From positions 12,885 through 76,884 of the forward strand of contig JBCDJJ010000007.1 in assembly GCA_038747915.1 (NCBI GenBank): 64,000 nucleotides of DNA, given 5' to 3'. This document shows, piece by piece, positions 8,588 to 17,938 of the stretch. The translations under genes were made by a program, and so were the position numbers. The stretch is from JBCDAP01 sp038747915 (GTDB taxonomy: Bacteria; Planctomycetota; Phycisphaerae; Phycisphaerales; UBA1924). Under the pieces are notes generated by a model that saw only the letters and a program-made list of their open reading frames with translations, searched no databases and had not been told where the DNA came from. Positions within the stretch are counted from its first letter, which is position 1; the number at the start of each line of letters is the position of its first letter.

Positions 8588-11395
8588 TCAGGCGCGCGGC
8601 TCGGAGGTCGCCCGGGCGCTCTCGGCCAACGCTCGCAGCGCGTCGAACGCCTCGAGCGGTGTCATCGACTCGATCTTGAGTTCGCGGAGCCCTGCGACCG
8701 CCGGGTGATCGTCAGGGGCAGCGAAGAGCGGGAGCTGCGCGATCGCCGAGGAGGGCGCGGCGGGGAGGGGTGCGCCGTCGACGATGCGCTCGGTCTCGGC
8801 GTGCGACACCGAGAGATTGGCGAGCAGCTCGCGCGCGCGCGCGATGACAGGGTCGGGCACACCGGCGAGGCGGGCGACCTGCACGCCGAAGCTGCCCGGC
8901 GCGGCGCCGGGCGTGATGCGGTGGAGGAAGATGATCTGGTCGTTGAACTCGCGCGCCTCGGCGTGGAGGTTGGCGATGCGCCCGGCGTGGCGCTCGGCCA
9001 GCGTGGTGAGCTCGTGGTAGTGCGTCGCGAAGAGGGTGCGCGGCGCGGGGTGGTCGACACTCTCGGTCTTCACACCAACGCCGGCGAGCTGCTCGACGAT
9101 CGACCAGGCGAGGCTCAGCCCGTCGAGCGTGCTGGTGCCGCGGCCGATCTCATCGAGGATCACGAGCGACTGGTTGGTTGCGTGGTGCAGGATGTTCGCG
9201 GTCTCGACCATCTCGACCATGAAGGTGGACTGGCCACGGTGCAGCGCATCGTCGGCGCCGATACGGGTGAAGAGGCGATCGGTGAGGCCGATGGTCGCAG
9301 TGTCCGCCGGCACGAAGGAGCCGGCGTGGGCCAGCAGAGCCGCGAGGGCGACCGAACGGATGTACGTCGACTTGCCGGCCATGTTGGGGCCGGTGATGAG
9401 CGAGAGCGATGGATGATCGGGCGACCCGTGCGCCGTGCCGAGCGCACAGTCGTTCCCGACGCATTCATTACCGAGTACCTCTTCCAGCACCGCGTGCCTG
9501 AGGTTCCCGAGCGAGAGCACCGGTGTCTCGACCATCTCCGGGCGGGCCCACCCTTTCCACACCGCCCGCTCGGCGAAGCAGCGCACCACATCGAGCTCGG
9601 CGACGCACGCGGCGTACCGGGCGGCTTCCGCGGCCCGTGCGCGCACGGCGGCGCACAGCTCGGCGAACAGCACCTGTTCACGCGCGATCGCGCGATCGGC
9701 AGCGCCCAGCACCTTGTCCTCGTATGCCTTGAGCTCGGGGGTGATGTACCGCTCGGCGTTCTTGAGTGTCTGCTTGCGGGTGAACACGTCGGGTGCGCGC
9801 CGGGCCTGGGCGCTCGGCAGCTCGATGTAGTAGCCGAACACCTTGTTGAAGCCGACCTTGAGCGAGGGCAGATCGAACCGTTCGATGAGCTCGCCCTGGT
9901 ACCGGGCGAGCCACTCGCCGGCGTCTCGCTGAAGCGTTCGGGCCTCGTCGAGTTCGGCGTCGACCCCGTCGCGGATGAGCCCGCCGTCGCGGAGGTGCGC
10001 CGGCGGGTCGTCGACGCACCGGTCGGCGATGTCTCGGGCGATGGGCTGAAGGGCATCCACCACGGACACGAGCCGAGCATGATGGGCTGCAAGTGCCGGG
10101 GCACCGTCGAGCAACGCTGTGATGGCTTCGGCGCGCGAGAGGGAGCCGCCGAGACCGACGAGGTCGCGCGGCGAGGCCCGGTTCAGCGCAACGCGGGCGG
10201 CGATGCGGGGCACATCCTGCACGCCCGCGAGCTGCTCGGCGAGCTCGGACGCGAGCCGACGGTCGCTCACGAAGGCGGCGACGCACGCGTGGCGCGCACG
10301 GACGGCGTCGAGATCGGCGAGCGGGCGACAGAGCCAGTCGCGGAGTAACCGCCGGCCCATCGCGGTCTTACAGGACGACTGGCGGGTCGCGAACAGGCCC
10401 GCGAGCGAGCCATCGGCGTGCTCGGTGCGCGCGCCGTGCGATGGTGCATCGCCGCGGATCGTCCGCTCGATCTCGAGCGCGCGGATGGATGCTGCGTCGA
10501 TCCGCATGAAGCCGGCTTCGGTCTCGCGCGCGGGCGGCGCGAGGTGCGCGAGCGTGCGGTCGCCGATGTGGTGTCGGAAGCGCTCGCGAGAGGATTCATC
10601 GAGGGCATCCTCCTCGTGCATCGCCTGGGTTTCGCGGAGGTAGCGGAGCACAGCGCCCGCTGCGGGAAGGGCCGGGTCGGCCTCATCGAGACCGAAACCA
10701 GCGAGGGAGACGACGGCGTAGTGCTCGCGGAGCAGTTCGAGCGACTCAGCAGCACGAAACTGCCACGCCGGGCGCGGTGTGAGGGCGATGCCGAGCGGTG
10801 CAGCAAGAGCATCCAGCCGTGGCGGGCGCTCGCCCGTCGCGGTCTCGGCGTAGATCAACTCCTGTGCGCCGCGGCGGAGCAGCTCGTCGGGCGCATCGTC
10901 CGCGGCGCAATCGCTCAGCGAGAACGCGCCCGTCGAGACCTCGACGAAGGCCAGCGCCACACGGGACGACGAGCCGTTGCCCGCTTCGAGAAAAGCGATG
11001 GCCGCGAGCGTGTTCGCCCGCCCTTCGTCGAGCAGCGCATCCTCGACGAGCGTCCCCGGCGTTAGTACGCGAGTCACAGCCCGCTCGACCACGCCCTTCG
11101 CCTCCGAGGGATCCTGGATCTGGTCCACCACCGCGACGGTGACACCCGCATCGATCAGCCGCTTGATGTAGCTCTCGACCGAGTGGTACGGCACGCCGGC
11201 CATCGGGAGGCCGGAGGTGCGCTCGGTGAGCGTGATGCCGAGCGTGCGGTGGGCGACGAGCGCATCGTCGTCGAAGCACTCGTAGAAGTCGCCCATGCGG
11301 AAGAGGAGAAGGGCGTCCGGGTGGCGCGCCTTGAACGCCGCGTGCTGCCGCATGGCGGGGGTGTCGCGCGGATCTTTTCCTGCAGCGGGGGGCAT
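8588..11395 (-). CDS. mutS: DNA mismatch repair protein MutS
   Basis: Encodes 935 residues from ATG 11395, the first Met before the conserved mismatch-binding start. The N-terminus has AFKARHPDALLLFRMGDFYE, the Phe-x-Glu mismatch-recognition region (FYECF). Connector, lever and clamp domains follow, and the ATPase near residues 660-800 has Walker A GPNMAGKST, Walker B DEIGRGTSTLDG and the ATHYHEL motif. Length is slightly above the usual ~850. MutS binds base mismatches as a dimer and recruits MutL. No mutL lies nearby. No clear ribosome site precedes the start. The gene follows the flotillin operon on the same strand, separated by ~320 bases that include a double-hairpin element. Confidence 0.98.
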   Translation of the reverse strand: MPPAAGKDPRDTPAMRQHAAFKARHPDALLLFRMGDFYECFDDDALVAHRTLGITLTERTSGLPMAGVPYHSVESYIKRLIDAGVTVAVVDQIQDPSEAKGVVERAVTRVLTPGTLVEDALLDEGRANTLAAIAFLEAGNGSSSRVALAFVEVSTGAFSLSDCAADDAPDELLRRGAQELIYAETATGERPPRLDALAAPLGIALTPRPAWQFRAAESLELLREHYAVVSLAGFGLDEADPALPAAGAVLRYLRETQAMHEEDALDESSRERFRHHIGDRTLAHLAPPARETEAGFMRIDAASIRALEIERTIRGDAPSHGARTEHADGSLAGLFATRQSSCKTAMGRRLLRDWLCRPLADLDAVRARHACVAAFVSDRRLASELAEQLAGVQDVPRIAARVALNRASPRDLVGLGGSLSRAEAITALLDGAPALAAHHARLVSVVDALQPIARDIADRCVDDPPAHLRDGGLIRDGVDAELDEARTLQRDAGEWLARYQGELIERFDLPSLKVGFNKVFGYYIELPSAQARRAPDVFTRKQTLKNAERYITPELKAYEDKVLGAADRAIAREQVLFAELCAAVRARAAEAARYAACVAELDVVRCFAERAVWKGWARPEMVETPVLSLGNLRHAVLEEVLGNECVGNDCALGTAHGSPDHPSLSLITGPNMAGKSTYIRSVALAALLAHAGSFVPADTATIGLTDRLFTRIGADDALHRGQSTFMVEMVETANILHHATNQSLVILDEIGRGTSTLDGLSLAWSIVEQLAGVGVKTESVDHPAPRTLFATHYHELTTLAERHAGRIANLHAEAREFNDQIIFLHRITPGAAPGSFGVQVARLAGVPDPVIARARELLANLSVSHAETERIVDGAPLPAAPSSAIAQLPLFAAPDDHPAVAGLRELKIESMTPLEAFDALRALAESARATSEPRA

Positions 11396-11718
11396 GGTGC
11401 GAGGATACCCGGGTGATCTGCCTGACCACGCACGCAAAGGCGTGCGCCTGAACACACCCACATGTAATTGGCGGAGCGGGCATCCTGCCCATCTCGCCAT
11501 CGACCACCTTCTTCACGACAGCCCGGACGGCCGCCCCACCAATGGCCCGACCGCGCTCGGACGGCGACTCGGGATCATCTCGGATCATTGAGCGCCGTGG
11601 CCCGGTTGTGGGAGCGTCCCGCTCCCACGAACATTCGCCCACAGGGTGCCTGTCAGCCGGCCGTAGGAGCGAGACGCTCCCACCACCGCATCCACAGACC
11701 ATGAATACGCAAGGTGCC
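11396..11718. other. Intergenic region upstream of mutS
   Basis: No coding frame of its own was found. Its flotillin-proximal part is the double-hairpin repeat copy B (11603-11722). The remaining ~200 bases should hold the mutS promoter, but no clear -35/-10 pair was recognised. Confidence 0.5.
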
Positions 11719-11722
11719 TTAG
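11603..11722 (-). repeat. 3'-UTR double-hairpin element, copy B
   Basis: The same element as at 6609-6726 and 20289-20403. Read on the minus strand it starts at the flotillin stop codon itself with GGCACCTTGCGTATTC, then has a palindrome GTGGGAGCGTCTCGCTCCTAC, a spacer with GGCCGG, CAGGCACC and GCGAATGTTC, and a second palindrome GTGGGAGCGGGACGCTCCCAC. Confidence 0.82.
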
Positions 11723-13401
11723 GCCTCCGTCGTGTCAGCGACCGTCTTGGCATCGACCGGCTTCGCATCGACGATGGAGTGTGAGCCGTTGCGACTGGCG
11801 GCTTCAGCGGTCGGGTCGAGCTTGCCGAAGGCGGCGGGCAGATCGATGCCGGCCTGGTCGGCGAGCTCGTGGATCTGCGGCAGGCTCCCGATCAGGCCAG
11901 CGAGGAAGTCCGCTGTGGCACCGCGGGTGCCCGGCCGGTCGCCCGATGCACCACCGGCGCCCGAGTCCCAGACCGTGATCTTGTCGATCTTGAGGTTCTG
12001 GATCGCTTTGACCTGCTGCGCAACGAGTTCGGGCAATTGCTCGATAAGGAGCAGCGTCGGGGCCACCTGCGGGTTGTCGGCGGCCGCCTCCATGAGCTGG
12101 CGGTAGCCCTCGGCCTTGGCCTCGAGCACTTTCTGCGTGCCCTCGGCCTCGGCCATGTACTTGGCGAGCACCGCGTCGGCTTCGCCCTTCGCCTCGCGGC
12201 GCTGCTTCTCGGCCTCGGCCTCCGCAGCGATCTCGATCTTCTGCTTCTCGATCTCTTGCGGGGCGAGCACTTCCTTGGCGAGCCGGGCGAGCTCCTGCTC
12301 GCGCTCGGCACGCAGCGCCGCCTCGCGAGCCTCCGCCTGGGCGACCTCGGCCCGGCGGCGGGCCTCCGCCTCGACCTCGCGGAGCTTGGCGGTCGAGTCG
12401 GCGATCTCGGCGCGGCTCGTGTTCTCGCCCTCGACCGCGGTGGCCTCGGCCGCAGCGACCTGCACGCGCTGCTGCTGCTCGGCCCGCTTCTGGGCCGCGA
12501 CGGTCTCGGCCTCGCGCTCGGCGGTGGCGATCTCCTGGTCGCGGCGTGACTCGACCTCGCCCGTCACCGCGTCGGCCTCCAGGCGGGCGACCGCGACACG
12601 CTGCGACTGCTCGGCCTTCTTCTCGCCCTCGGCCGCGGTGGCGGCCTCGCGGGCAACGTTCACCGTCCGCTCGCGGTTGGCGATCGCTTCGCCGGTCTCA
12701 CCATCGCGAACCTGCTCGGCGACCTCGACCTTGGCGCGGTTGATCGCTTCGGCCGCGGCCCGCTGACCGATGGCCTGGATGTAGCCCGACTCGTCGGTGA
12801 TGTCGCGGATGTTCACGTTGATCAGCTCGAGGCCGATCTTGTTGACCTCCTGGGCCACGTTCTCGTTGATCAGACCCATGAACTTCTCGCGGTCCTTGTT
12901 GATCTCCTCGATCGACAGGGTCGCGATGACGAGGCGCAGCTGACCCAGGATGATGTCCTGGGCTTGCTCGCGGATCTGCTGCGTCGAGAGCATCAGCAGG
13001 CGCTCGGCCGCGTTGTTCATCAGAACCTCGTCGGTCGACACACCGACCGTGAAGGTCGCGGGTACGTTCACGCGGATGTTGTTGAGCGAGAGAGCGCCTT
13101 CGAGCGGGATGTCGATGACGATCGGCTCGAGCGAGAGGTAGGCGTAGGACTGGATCACGGGCCACACGACGCGCCCACCGCCGTGGTAGCACCGGCTGGC
13201 GGCCTGGCCGCCGGTCTTGCCGTAGACCACGAGGATGCGGTTCGACGGGCACCGCTTGTAGAGCGTGGCCACGATCGACAGCACGAGGAGGAGCAGGAGC
13301 GCTCCCGCGAACACGATGCCGAGCACCCAGATGGGGTTCCCATCCGACTGGGCAAGCGTTGGGATGATCGCCATCACGACGGACGTCTCTGGAATCATCA
13401 T
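11719..13401 (-). CDS. floT: Flotillin-family (SPFH/band 7) membrane scaffold protein
   Basis: Encodes 560 residues; GAGGAG lies 5 bases before ATG 13401. One membrane segment near residues 25-46 (IWVLGIVFAGALLLLLVLSI) is followed by the SPFH domain (about 50-230, with CYHGGGRVVWPVIQSYAYLS and IRDITDESGYIQAIGQRAAAEA). A long Ala/Glu/Arg-rich coiled coil spans about 230-420, and a C-terminal region contains LLLIEQLPELVAQQV. This is the YuaG/FloT type, which forms membrane microdomains and oligomers. The NfeD-like gene 42 bases upstream is the usual partner. A double-hairpin repeat begins at the stop codon. Confidence 0.95.
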   Translation of the reverse strand: MMIPETSVVMAIIPTLAQSDGNPIWVLGIVFAGALLLLLVLSIVATLYKRCPSNRILVVYGKTGGQAASRCYHGGGRVVWPVIQSYAYLSLEPIVIDIPLEGALSLNNIRVNVPATFTVGVSTDEVLMNNAAERLLMLSTQQIREQAQDIILGQLRLVIATLSIEEINKDREKFMGLINENVAQEVNKIGLELINVNIRDITDESGYIQAIGQRAAAEAINRAKVEVAEQVRDGETGEAIANRERTVNVAREAATAAEGEKKAEQSQRVAVARLEADAVTGEVESRRDQEIATAEREAETVAAQKRAEQQQRVQVAAAEATAVEGENTSRAEIADSTAKLREVEAEARRRAEVAQAEAREAALRAEREQELARLAKEVLAPQEIEKQKIEIAAEAEAEKQRREAKGEADAVLAKYMAEAEGTQKVLEAKAEGYRQLMEAAADNPQVAPTLLLIEQLPELVAQQVKAIQNLKIDKITVWDSGAGGASGDRPGTRGATADFLAGLIGSLPQIHELADQAGIDLPAAFGKLDPTAEAASRNGSHSIVDAKPVDAKTVADTTEA

Positions 13402-13443
13402 GATCTCTCCTCTCGGTGAGGCGGCATCCGCAGCCGCGCAGGA

Positions 13444-14127
13444 TTAGGCGACGGCTTCAACCGTCACGGAATGGTCGTTGTTGAGACGGACAATGCGGAC
13501 ACGGGCATTGCGCGGGATCTGGTCGCCCTCGGTCTTGGCACTGATGAGCCGCTGACGGCTGTTCACGATCACGCGGACACGACCGCGGGATGTGTTGGCC
13601 GCGGGCACGGTCACATAGACATCGCCCTCGAGACCAACAAGGTCGCGACGAGAGATGTTGCCGCTCTCGTTAAGCCTGGCGACCTGCGCCAGCGCCCAGA
13701 CCAGCAGACGCACCATGCCGAAGCCCACACCCACGCCAATCACAGCACTGATGCCGACTTCGAGACCGAAGCCCCGGTACGCCGCCAGCCCGCCCCACCC
13801 GAAGCCCATGATCAGCGCCAGGAACGTCTGCACCGAGAGGTACTTGAGCACCGTCGAGCCCTGGGCGTGGTCGACCGCATCGGATGCCGAGGTCGACTCG
13901 GCATCACCGACGCCACCATCACCGAGCTCTCCGGCGCCTTCGGCGCCCTCGCCGAGTTCGACGCCCACACCCGTGAAGTCACCAGCATCGCCGGCGCCGC
14001 CGGTCGCGTCCTCACCGAGCACATCGCCGAGCGTGAGCAACATCGCGATCCGCAGCGTAAAGAACACCGTGCCGAACAGCGCCGGCAGACTGAACCACAG
14101 AGCAGAATCACTAAAGAGCGCATCCAC
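13444..14127 (-). CDS. NfeD/YuaF-like membrane protein, flotillin partner
   Basis: Encodes 227 residues from GTG 14127, with GGGGAG 9 bases upstream; a GTG nine bases earlier abuts that site and is less likely. One membrane segment lies at the N-terminus. An acidic Gly-rich loop (about 40-85) is followed by two further segments (FLALIMGFGWGGLAAYRGF and ISAVIGVGVGFGMVRLLV). The C-terminal ~70 residues, GLEGDVYVTVPAANTSRGRV through DQIPRNARVRIVRLN, form an OB-fold like those of NfeD/YuaF proteins. These co-occur with flotillins and support membrane-domain assembly. It is the first gene of a two-gene operon with the flotillin. Confidence 0.85.
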   Translation of the reverse strand: MDALFSDSALWFSLPALFGTVFFTLRIAMLLTLGDVLGEDATGGAGDAGDFTGVGVELGEGAEGAGELGDGGVGDAESTSASDAVDHAQGSTVLKYLSVQTFLALIMGFGWGGLAAYRGFGLEVGISAVIGVGVGFGMVRLLVWALAQVARLNESGNISRRDLVGLEGDVYVTVPAANTSRGRVRVIVNSRQRLISAKTEGDQIPRNARVRIVRLNNDHSVTVEAVA

Positions 14128-14353
14128 CGCGAACACCTCCCCTTAGGCACCAGAGTACCGCACTTTTCATTTCGGAGAATCGGTCTCGTTGTTTCACCGA
14201 CCCAGGTGGGTGCTGGGTGTCCGGGCGGGTTCGATCACGCTTTTCCCTTCTGTTCTCACTCTGAGAGTGGTAGCGTGCGCATCGGCGCTTCCGACCCGTG
14301 CGTGCCCGACCAGGAACGATCGCCGCGAGGTGCGGCAGACAAAGAGAGCGATC

Positions 14354-16177
14354 ATGCGATCGATCGATCGACTGACAGCGGCCTCGTTGACGGTGATAGC
14401 GGGCGCGGGTGTCGGCGCCGCACAGGTGTTCCCGCCTGTCTTCAATCTCGGCTCGCTGCCGACCGGAGACGGGACCAACGGCGTGGCGTTCACCGGCGGT
14501 GTGCCTTACGGCGGGGCCGGGTTCACGGTCGCGGGCGGCGGCGACCTCAACGGCGACGGGATCCCGGACATCGTCATCGGCGCGCCCGAGGCGGACTTCG
14601 GCGAGCCCACGCCCAACGGCGAGGTGTACGTCGTGTTCGGGCGGGCGGGTCTCCCCGCGAACACCGCACTCACGGGCTTCACAGGCGCGGACGGATTCGT
14701 GATCACGAATACGGTCGCGGAAGGGCTCGGGCGAGCGGCCGACATCGTGGGCGATGTCAATGGTGATGGCCTCGATGACCTGCTCCTCGGCCTGCCCGGC
14801 GATCTGCTCGCGAACCCGCGCGGCGCGGGCTACGTGCTCTTCGGACGCGACACGACCATGGGCGCGAGTTTCCCGGCTTCGATCGACATCGGTGCACTAC
14901 CCGCCGGCGCCGGCTTCCGCATCAACGGATCGATCGACGACTCCGAGACCGGCACCGATGTCAGCGCTGCGGGCGATGTCAACGGCGACAACATCGCCGA
15001 CTTCATCCTCGGCAACTTCGACATCAGCACCACCGGTACGAGCTACGTGGTCTTCGGACGCGATACTGTCGGCGGACCCGACTTCCCGGCGTCGTTCAGC
15101 GTGGACGACCTCGATGGCACGAACGGCTTCGCGATCGACGGTGTCGCGCTGAGTGACTCGGCCGGTCGCGGCGTTGGTGGAGGCGGCGATATCAACGGAG
15201 ACGGCATCGACGATCTGATCGTCGGCGCCTATTACGCGTCGCCGGTGAGCAGGGCATACGCCGGGCAGAGCTACGTCGTCTTCGGACGCAACACGACCAC
15301 CGGACCGGGGTTTCCCGCCCGCGTGGCACTCGGAACGCTCGGCGCGGGCGATGGGTTCACGATCAACGGCGCCGGCGCCTACGACGGCATCGGCTTCTCG
15401 GTGGACGCTGCGGGCGATGTCAACGGCGATGGCATCGGCGACCTCATCCTCTCCACATACCAGTACGGGGGCTACGCCGCGAACCCCGGCACCGTCGCGT
15501 ACCTCGTCTTCGGGCGTGACGTGAGCGTTGACGGACCGTTCCCCACCACCATCGATCTCGGCACCCTCACGCCGGCCCAGGGCGTGCCCGTCACGCTCTC
15601 GAGCGCCAACGGGTATGCGATCTCCTTCGTGTCCGCAGCGGGCGACATCAACGGCGATGGGCTCGACGATGTGGTCATTGGTCTGCCGGTGTTCGGCCTC
15701 TCTAGCTTGCCGTTCCCCTCGAGCGCCGCGTTCATCGTCTTCGGGCAATCGTCGTTCTCAGGCTCCATCGACCTGGGGCAGCTCGACGGTGACAACGGCG
15801 TCAGGCTCGGCCAGGCCTCGCTGCTCGACTTGACCGGAGGGTCCGTCTCGGGCGCCGGCGACATCTCGGGCGACGGCATCGACGATGTGCTGGTCGGCGC
15901 ACCGTCCTCCGGGGCGTTTGCAGGACCAATGCCGTACACCGGGCAGGTGTACTTGGTGTACGGGCGACAAGTCGACCTCACGCCACCGTTCTGCTCACCC
16001 GCCGACCTCGCGCTCCCCGCCGGGACCCTCGATGCGTTCGACCGGGCCGCGTTCTTCGCCGAAGGCGCCGCGGGCGGGCCGGTGGCCGACCTGTTCCCAC
16101 TCGACACACCGGACAGCATGTTCACCGCGTCGGACATCATCGCGTTCGACACGATCTTCACGCTCGGATGCGACTAG
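14354..16177 (+). CDS. Secreted FG-GAP beta-propeller protein with dockerin-like tail
   Basis: Encodes 607 residues from ATG 14354, preceded by AAAGAGAG. An Ala-rich signal peptide (~25 residues, ending GAAQ) is followed by about seven FG-GAP repeats, each with a Ca-binding loop such as DLNGDGIPD, DVNGDGLDD, DVNGDNIAD, DINGDGIDD, DVNGDGIGD, DINGDGLDD and DISGDGIDD, then a YVVFGR-type strand. A complete propeller is likely. The last ~60 residues (CSPADLALPAGTLDAFD, ADLFPLD, FTASDIIAFDTIF) form a separate tail that is also recognisable in the remnant at 1108-1600. I infer an exported adhesion or scaffold protein. There is no membrane anchor and no PEP-CTERM end. Confidence 0.92.
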   Translation: MRSIDRLTAASLTVIAGAGVGAAQVFPPVFNLGSLPTGDGTNGVAFTGGVPYGGAGFTVAGGGDLNGDGIPDIVIGAPEADFGEPTPNGEVYVVFGRAGLPANTALTGFTGADGFVITNTVAEGLGRAADIVGDVNGDGLDDLLLGLPGDLLANPRGAGYVLFGRDTTMGASFPASIDIGALPAGAGFRINGSIDDSETGTDVSAAGDVNGDNIADFILGNFDISTTGTSYVVFGRDTVGGPDFPASFSVDDLDGTNGFAIDGVALSDSAGRGVGGGGDINGDGIDDLIVGAYYASPVSRAYAGQSYVVFGRNTTTGPGFPARVALGTLGAGDGFTINGAGAYDGIGFSVDAAGDVNGDGIGDLILSTYQYGGYAANPGTVAYLVFGRDVSVDGPFPTTIDLGTLTPAQGVPVTLSSANGYAISFVSAAGDINGDGLDDVVIGLPVFGLSSLPFPSSAAFIVFGQSSFSGSIDLGQLDGDNGVRLGQASLLDLTGGSVSGAGDISGDGIDDVLVGAPSSGAFAGPMPYTGQVYLVYGRQVDLTPPFCSPADLALPAGTLDAFDRAAFFAEGAAGGPVADLFPLDTPDSMFTASDIIAFDTIFTLGCD

Positions 16178-16196
16178 GCACCGATCAAGCGTCGAA

Positions 16197-16230
16197 GCCG
16201 CGAACGGGCCACGTTCGGCCGGCTCGCGGC
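16197..16230. terminator. Hairpin between the FG-GAP gene and tRNA-Ala
   Basis: GCCGCGA (16197-16203) pairs with TCGCGGC (16224-16230), with GGCC pairs possible inside. It lies 20 bases after the FG-GAP stop and directly at the 3' end of the converging tRNA gene, so it may serve both. There is no T-run. Confidence 0.4.
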
Positions 16231-16232
16231 AG

Positions 16233-16305
16233 TGGAGTGGATGAGACTCGAACTCACAACCTCCTCGATGCGACCGAGGCGCTCTCCCAATTGAGCTACC
16301 ACCCC
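16233..16305 (-). tRNA. tRNA-Ala (anticodon CGC)
   Basis: A complete 73-base cloverleaf read on the minus strand. The 7-bp acceptor is GGGGTGG with CCACTCC, including the G3:U70 pair that identifies alanine tRNA. The D-arm is GCTCAATTGGGAGAGC. The anticodon stem is CCTCG/CGAGG with loop GTCGCAT, giving anticodon CGC. The T-arm loop is TTCGAGT and the discriminator base is A. The CCA end is not encoded (CTGC follows). Confidence 0.95.
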
Positions 16306-16411
16306 AAATTGTTGGCCTCGCCGAAGCGAGCACAGCATTGTATCGGCCATACGCGGCGGGGCAATTCGGCAGGAGTCAGCTCGAGCGTCGCCCGGGGCGT
16401 ACCCTGCCGAT

Positions 16412-16597
16412 ATGAAAGCCGAGACCATGCTCGCCGAACTCAACCGCCTGCGCCAAGATCTGGACAAGGACCCGTCCGACATCGAGTGGCTCACGCTGCA
16501 CCATGTGTTCTGCTTCGTGAGCTACCAAACCGGAGAGCTCCAGAAGTACCTCGACGAGATGGCAGGCAAAGGCGAGTTCGACGAGTTCGAAGCCTGA
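16412..16597 (+). CDS. Small hypothetical protein, 61 residues
   Basis: Short but protein-like: MKAETMLAELNRLRQDLDKD, then IEWLTLHHVFCFVSYQTGEL and an acidic helix YLDEMAGKGEFDEFEA. It appears all-helical and acidic, without a signal peptide. Codon use matches the neighbours (G/C at third positions). It sits between tRNA-Ala and the 3' end of hemW. I do not recognise the family. The reading frame is preferred over overlapping ones because of its regular amphipathic pattern. Confidence 0.6.
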   Translation: MKAETMLAELNRLRQDLDKDPSDIEWLTLHHVFCFVSYQTGELQKYLDEMAGKGEFDEFEA

Positions 16598-16624
16598 CCG
16601 AACCCCGGACCCGACAAACGAGCG

Positions 16625-17875
16625 TCAGTCCGGGTCGAGGGCGGCCATGAGGTCAGCCGCGATGCCGTCGGCGTGGTGCAGGCCCGCATCCGTCAACGCC
16701 CACCGGTCGCCCCGAACCTCGAGTCGGCCGAGATCGATCGCGCCGGCGACCGCGTTGGTGAGCCGCTCGTGCGCACCGATCGCGGCTGCACCGTCACACG
16801 TCTCGACGATCGGGAGCCCTTCGCGGAGTCGCAGCCCGGTCATGATCCGCTCGGCGAGTGCGCGACACGGGTCGGGCGGCTCCACATCAACGAGTGGTCC
16901 GGCGCCGATCTGCTCGACGACACCCAACCACTCCCGCAGGTTCGGCACGTTCTTGAATCGCCACCCGTTGACATGCCCCGACGCTGACGGCCCACCGGCG
17001 AGCCAGTCTTCCTGCCGCCAGTAGGCCAGGTTGTGCCGGCACTCTGCGCCGTGGCGGGCGAAGTTGGAGACCTCGTACCGCGCCAGGCCGTGCGCACCGA
17101 GCGTGCCCGCGACGAGATCGAACATCGCGAGCTCGAGTTCCTCGCCCGCTGGCTCGAACTCATTGCGCGCGAGACGGGCGGTCATCGCGGTGTTCGGCTC
17201 GTAAGTCAGCGCGTAGGCAGAGATGTGCTCGACCGGGAGCGCGATCGCCGCCCGGAGATCAGCTTCGACATCGTCGAGTGTCTGACCGGGGATGGCATAA
17301 ATGAGGTCGATCGAGAGCCGCTCGATGCCCGCTGCCACCGCCGTATCGAGGGCGCGGGGAACAGACGCGGGGTCGTGCCACCGTTCGAGCGTGTCGAGAT
17401 GGCGAGGATCGAAGGACTGGGCACCAACCGAGAGCCGGTTGACCCCCCCCGCTGCCAAGGCAGCAAGGAGCTCGAGGTCGGCGGTCTCGGGGTTGCACTC
17501 GACCGTGAACTCGCACGCCGGCTCGAACGCGAAGTACTGGTGCAACGCCCCCAGAACCACGTCCCACCACGCCCTGCGGAGCAGCGTGGGCGTGCCGCCC
17601 CCCACGAACACGCTCTCGAGCGGGCCGGCGGTCTCGGAGATCGTGCGCATCTGAGCGGCGAGCGCGTAGGCGAACCGCTCTTGCCGATCCTGTGAATCGA
17701 CGAAGGAGTAGAAGTCGCAGTAGTGGCACTTGTGAAAGCAGAAGGGCACGTGCAGGTAGAGCGATCGGGCGCACCCACCGGCGTGGATGTGATGGTGACG
17801 GCGCAGATGGTGCGCGGCGTCGAGGCCGTCTCCCGCACCGGATTGCCCCTCGATGGTGGCCGCGATACCTTGCAC
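16625..17875 (-). CDS. hemW: Radical SAM heme chaperone HemW
   Basis: Encodes 416 residues from GTG 17875; a farther start would overlap the divergent FHA gene. The start remains uncertain, since no strong ribosome site is seen. The radical SAM cluster motif is HVPFCFHKCHYCDFY (CxxxCxxC), followed by FVGGGTPTLL, FTVECNPE and RLSVGAQSFD, and LIYAIPGQTLDDVEADL, all standard for the HemN/HemW family. The C-terminal HemW domain is present with GLRLREGL. HemW transfers heme and is often mislabelled coproporphyrinogen oxidase. The short radical SAM start without the HemN N-terminal extension favours HemW. Confidence 0.9.
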   Translation of the reverse strand: MQGIAATIEGQSGAGDGLDAAHHLRRHHHIHAGGCARSLYLHVPFCFHKCHYCDFYSFVDSQDRQERFAYALAAQMRTISETAGPLESVFVGGGTPTLLRRAWWDVVLGALHQYFAFEPACEFTVECNPETADLELLAALAAGGVNRLSVGAQSFDPRHLDTLERWHDPASVPRALDTAVAAGIERLSIDLIYAIPGQTLDDVEADLRAAIALPVEHISAYALTYEPNTAMTARLARNEFEPAGEELELAMFDLVAGTLGAHGLARYEVSNFARHGAECRHNLAYWRQEDWLAGGPSASGHVNGWRFKNVPNLREWLGVVEQIGAGPLVDVEPPDPCRALAERIMTGLRLREGLPIVETCDGAAAIGAHERLTNAVAGAIDLGRLEVRGDRWALTDAGLHHADGIAADLMAALDPD

Positions 17876-17938
17876 CGAGCAGTGTAGCGCGGCGGAGTCC
17901 GCGCTCCGGTTTGGCGCACCACTCGGCGCCGGAGGCCG

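Noticed and set aside
8534..10348. Open frame of about 600 codons opposite mutS.
   Set aside because: GC-driven mirror frame; mutS has all catalytic motifs on the other strand.
16174..16494. Minus-strand frame containing VVAQLGERLGR.
   Set aside because: This is the translation of the tRNA-Ala gene, a familiar false protein.
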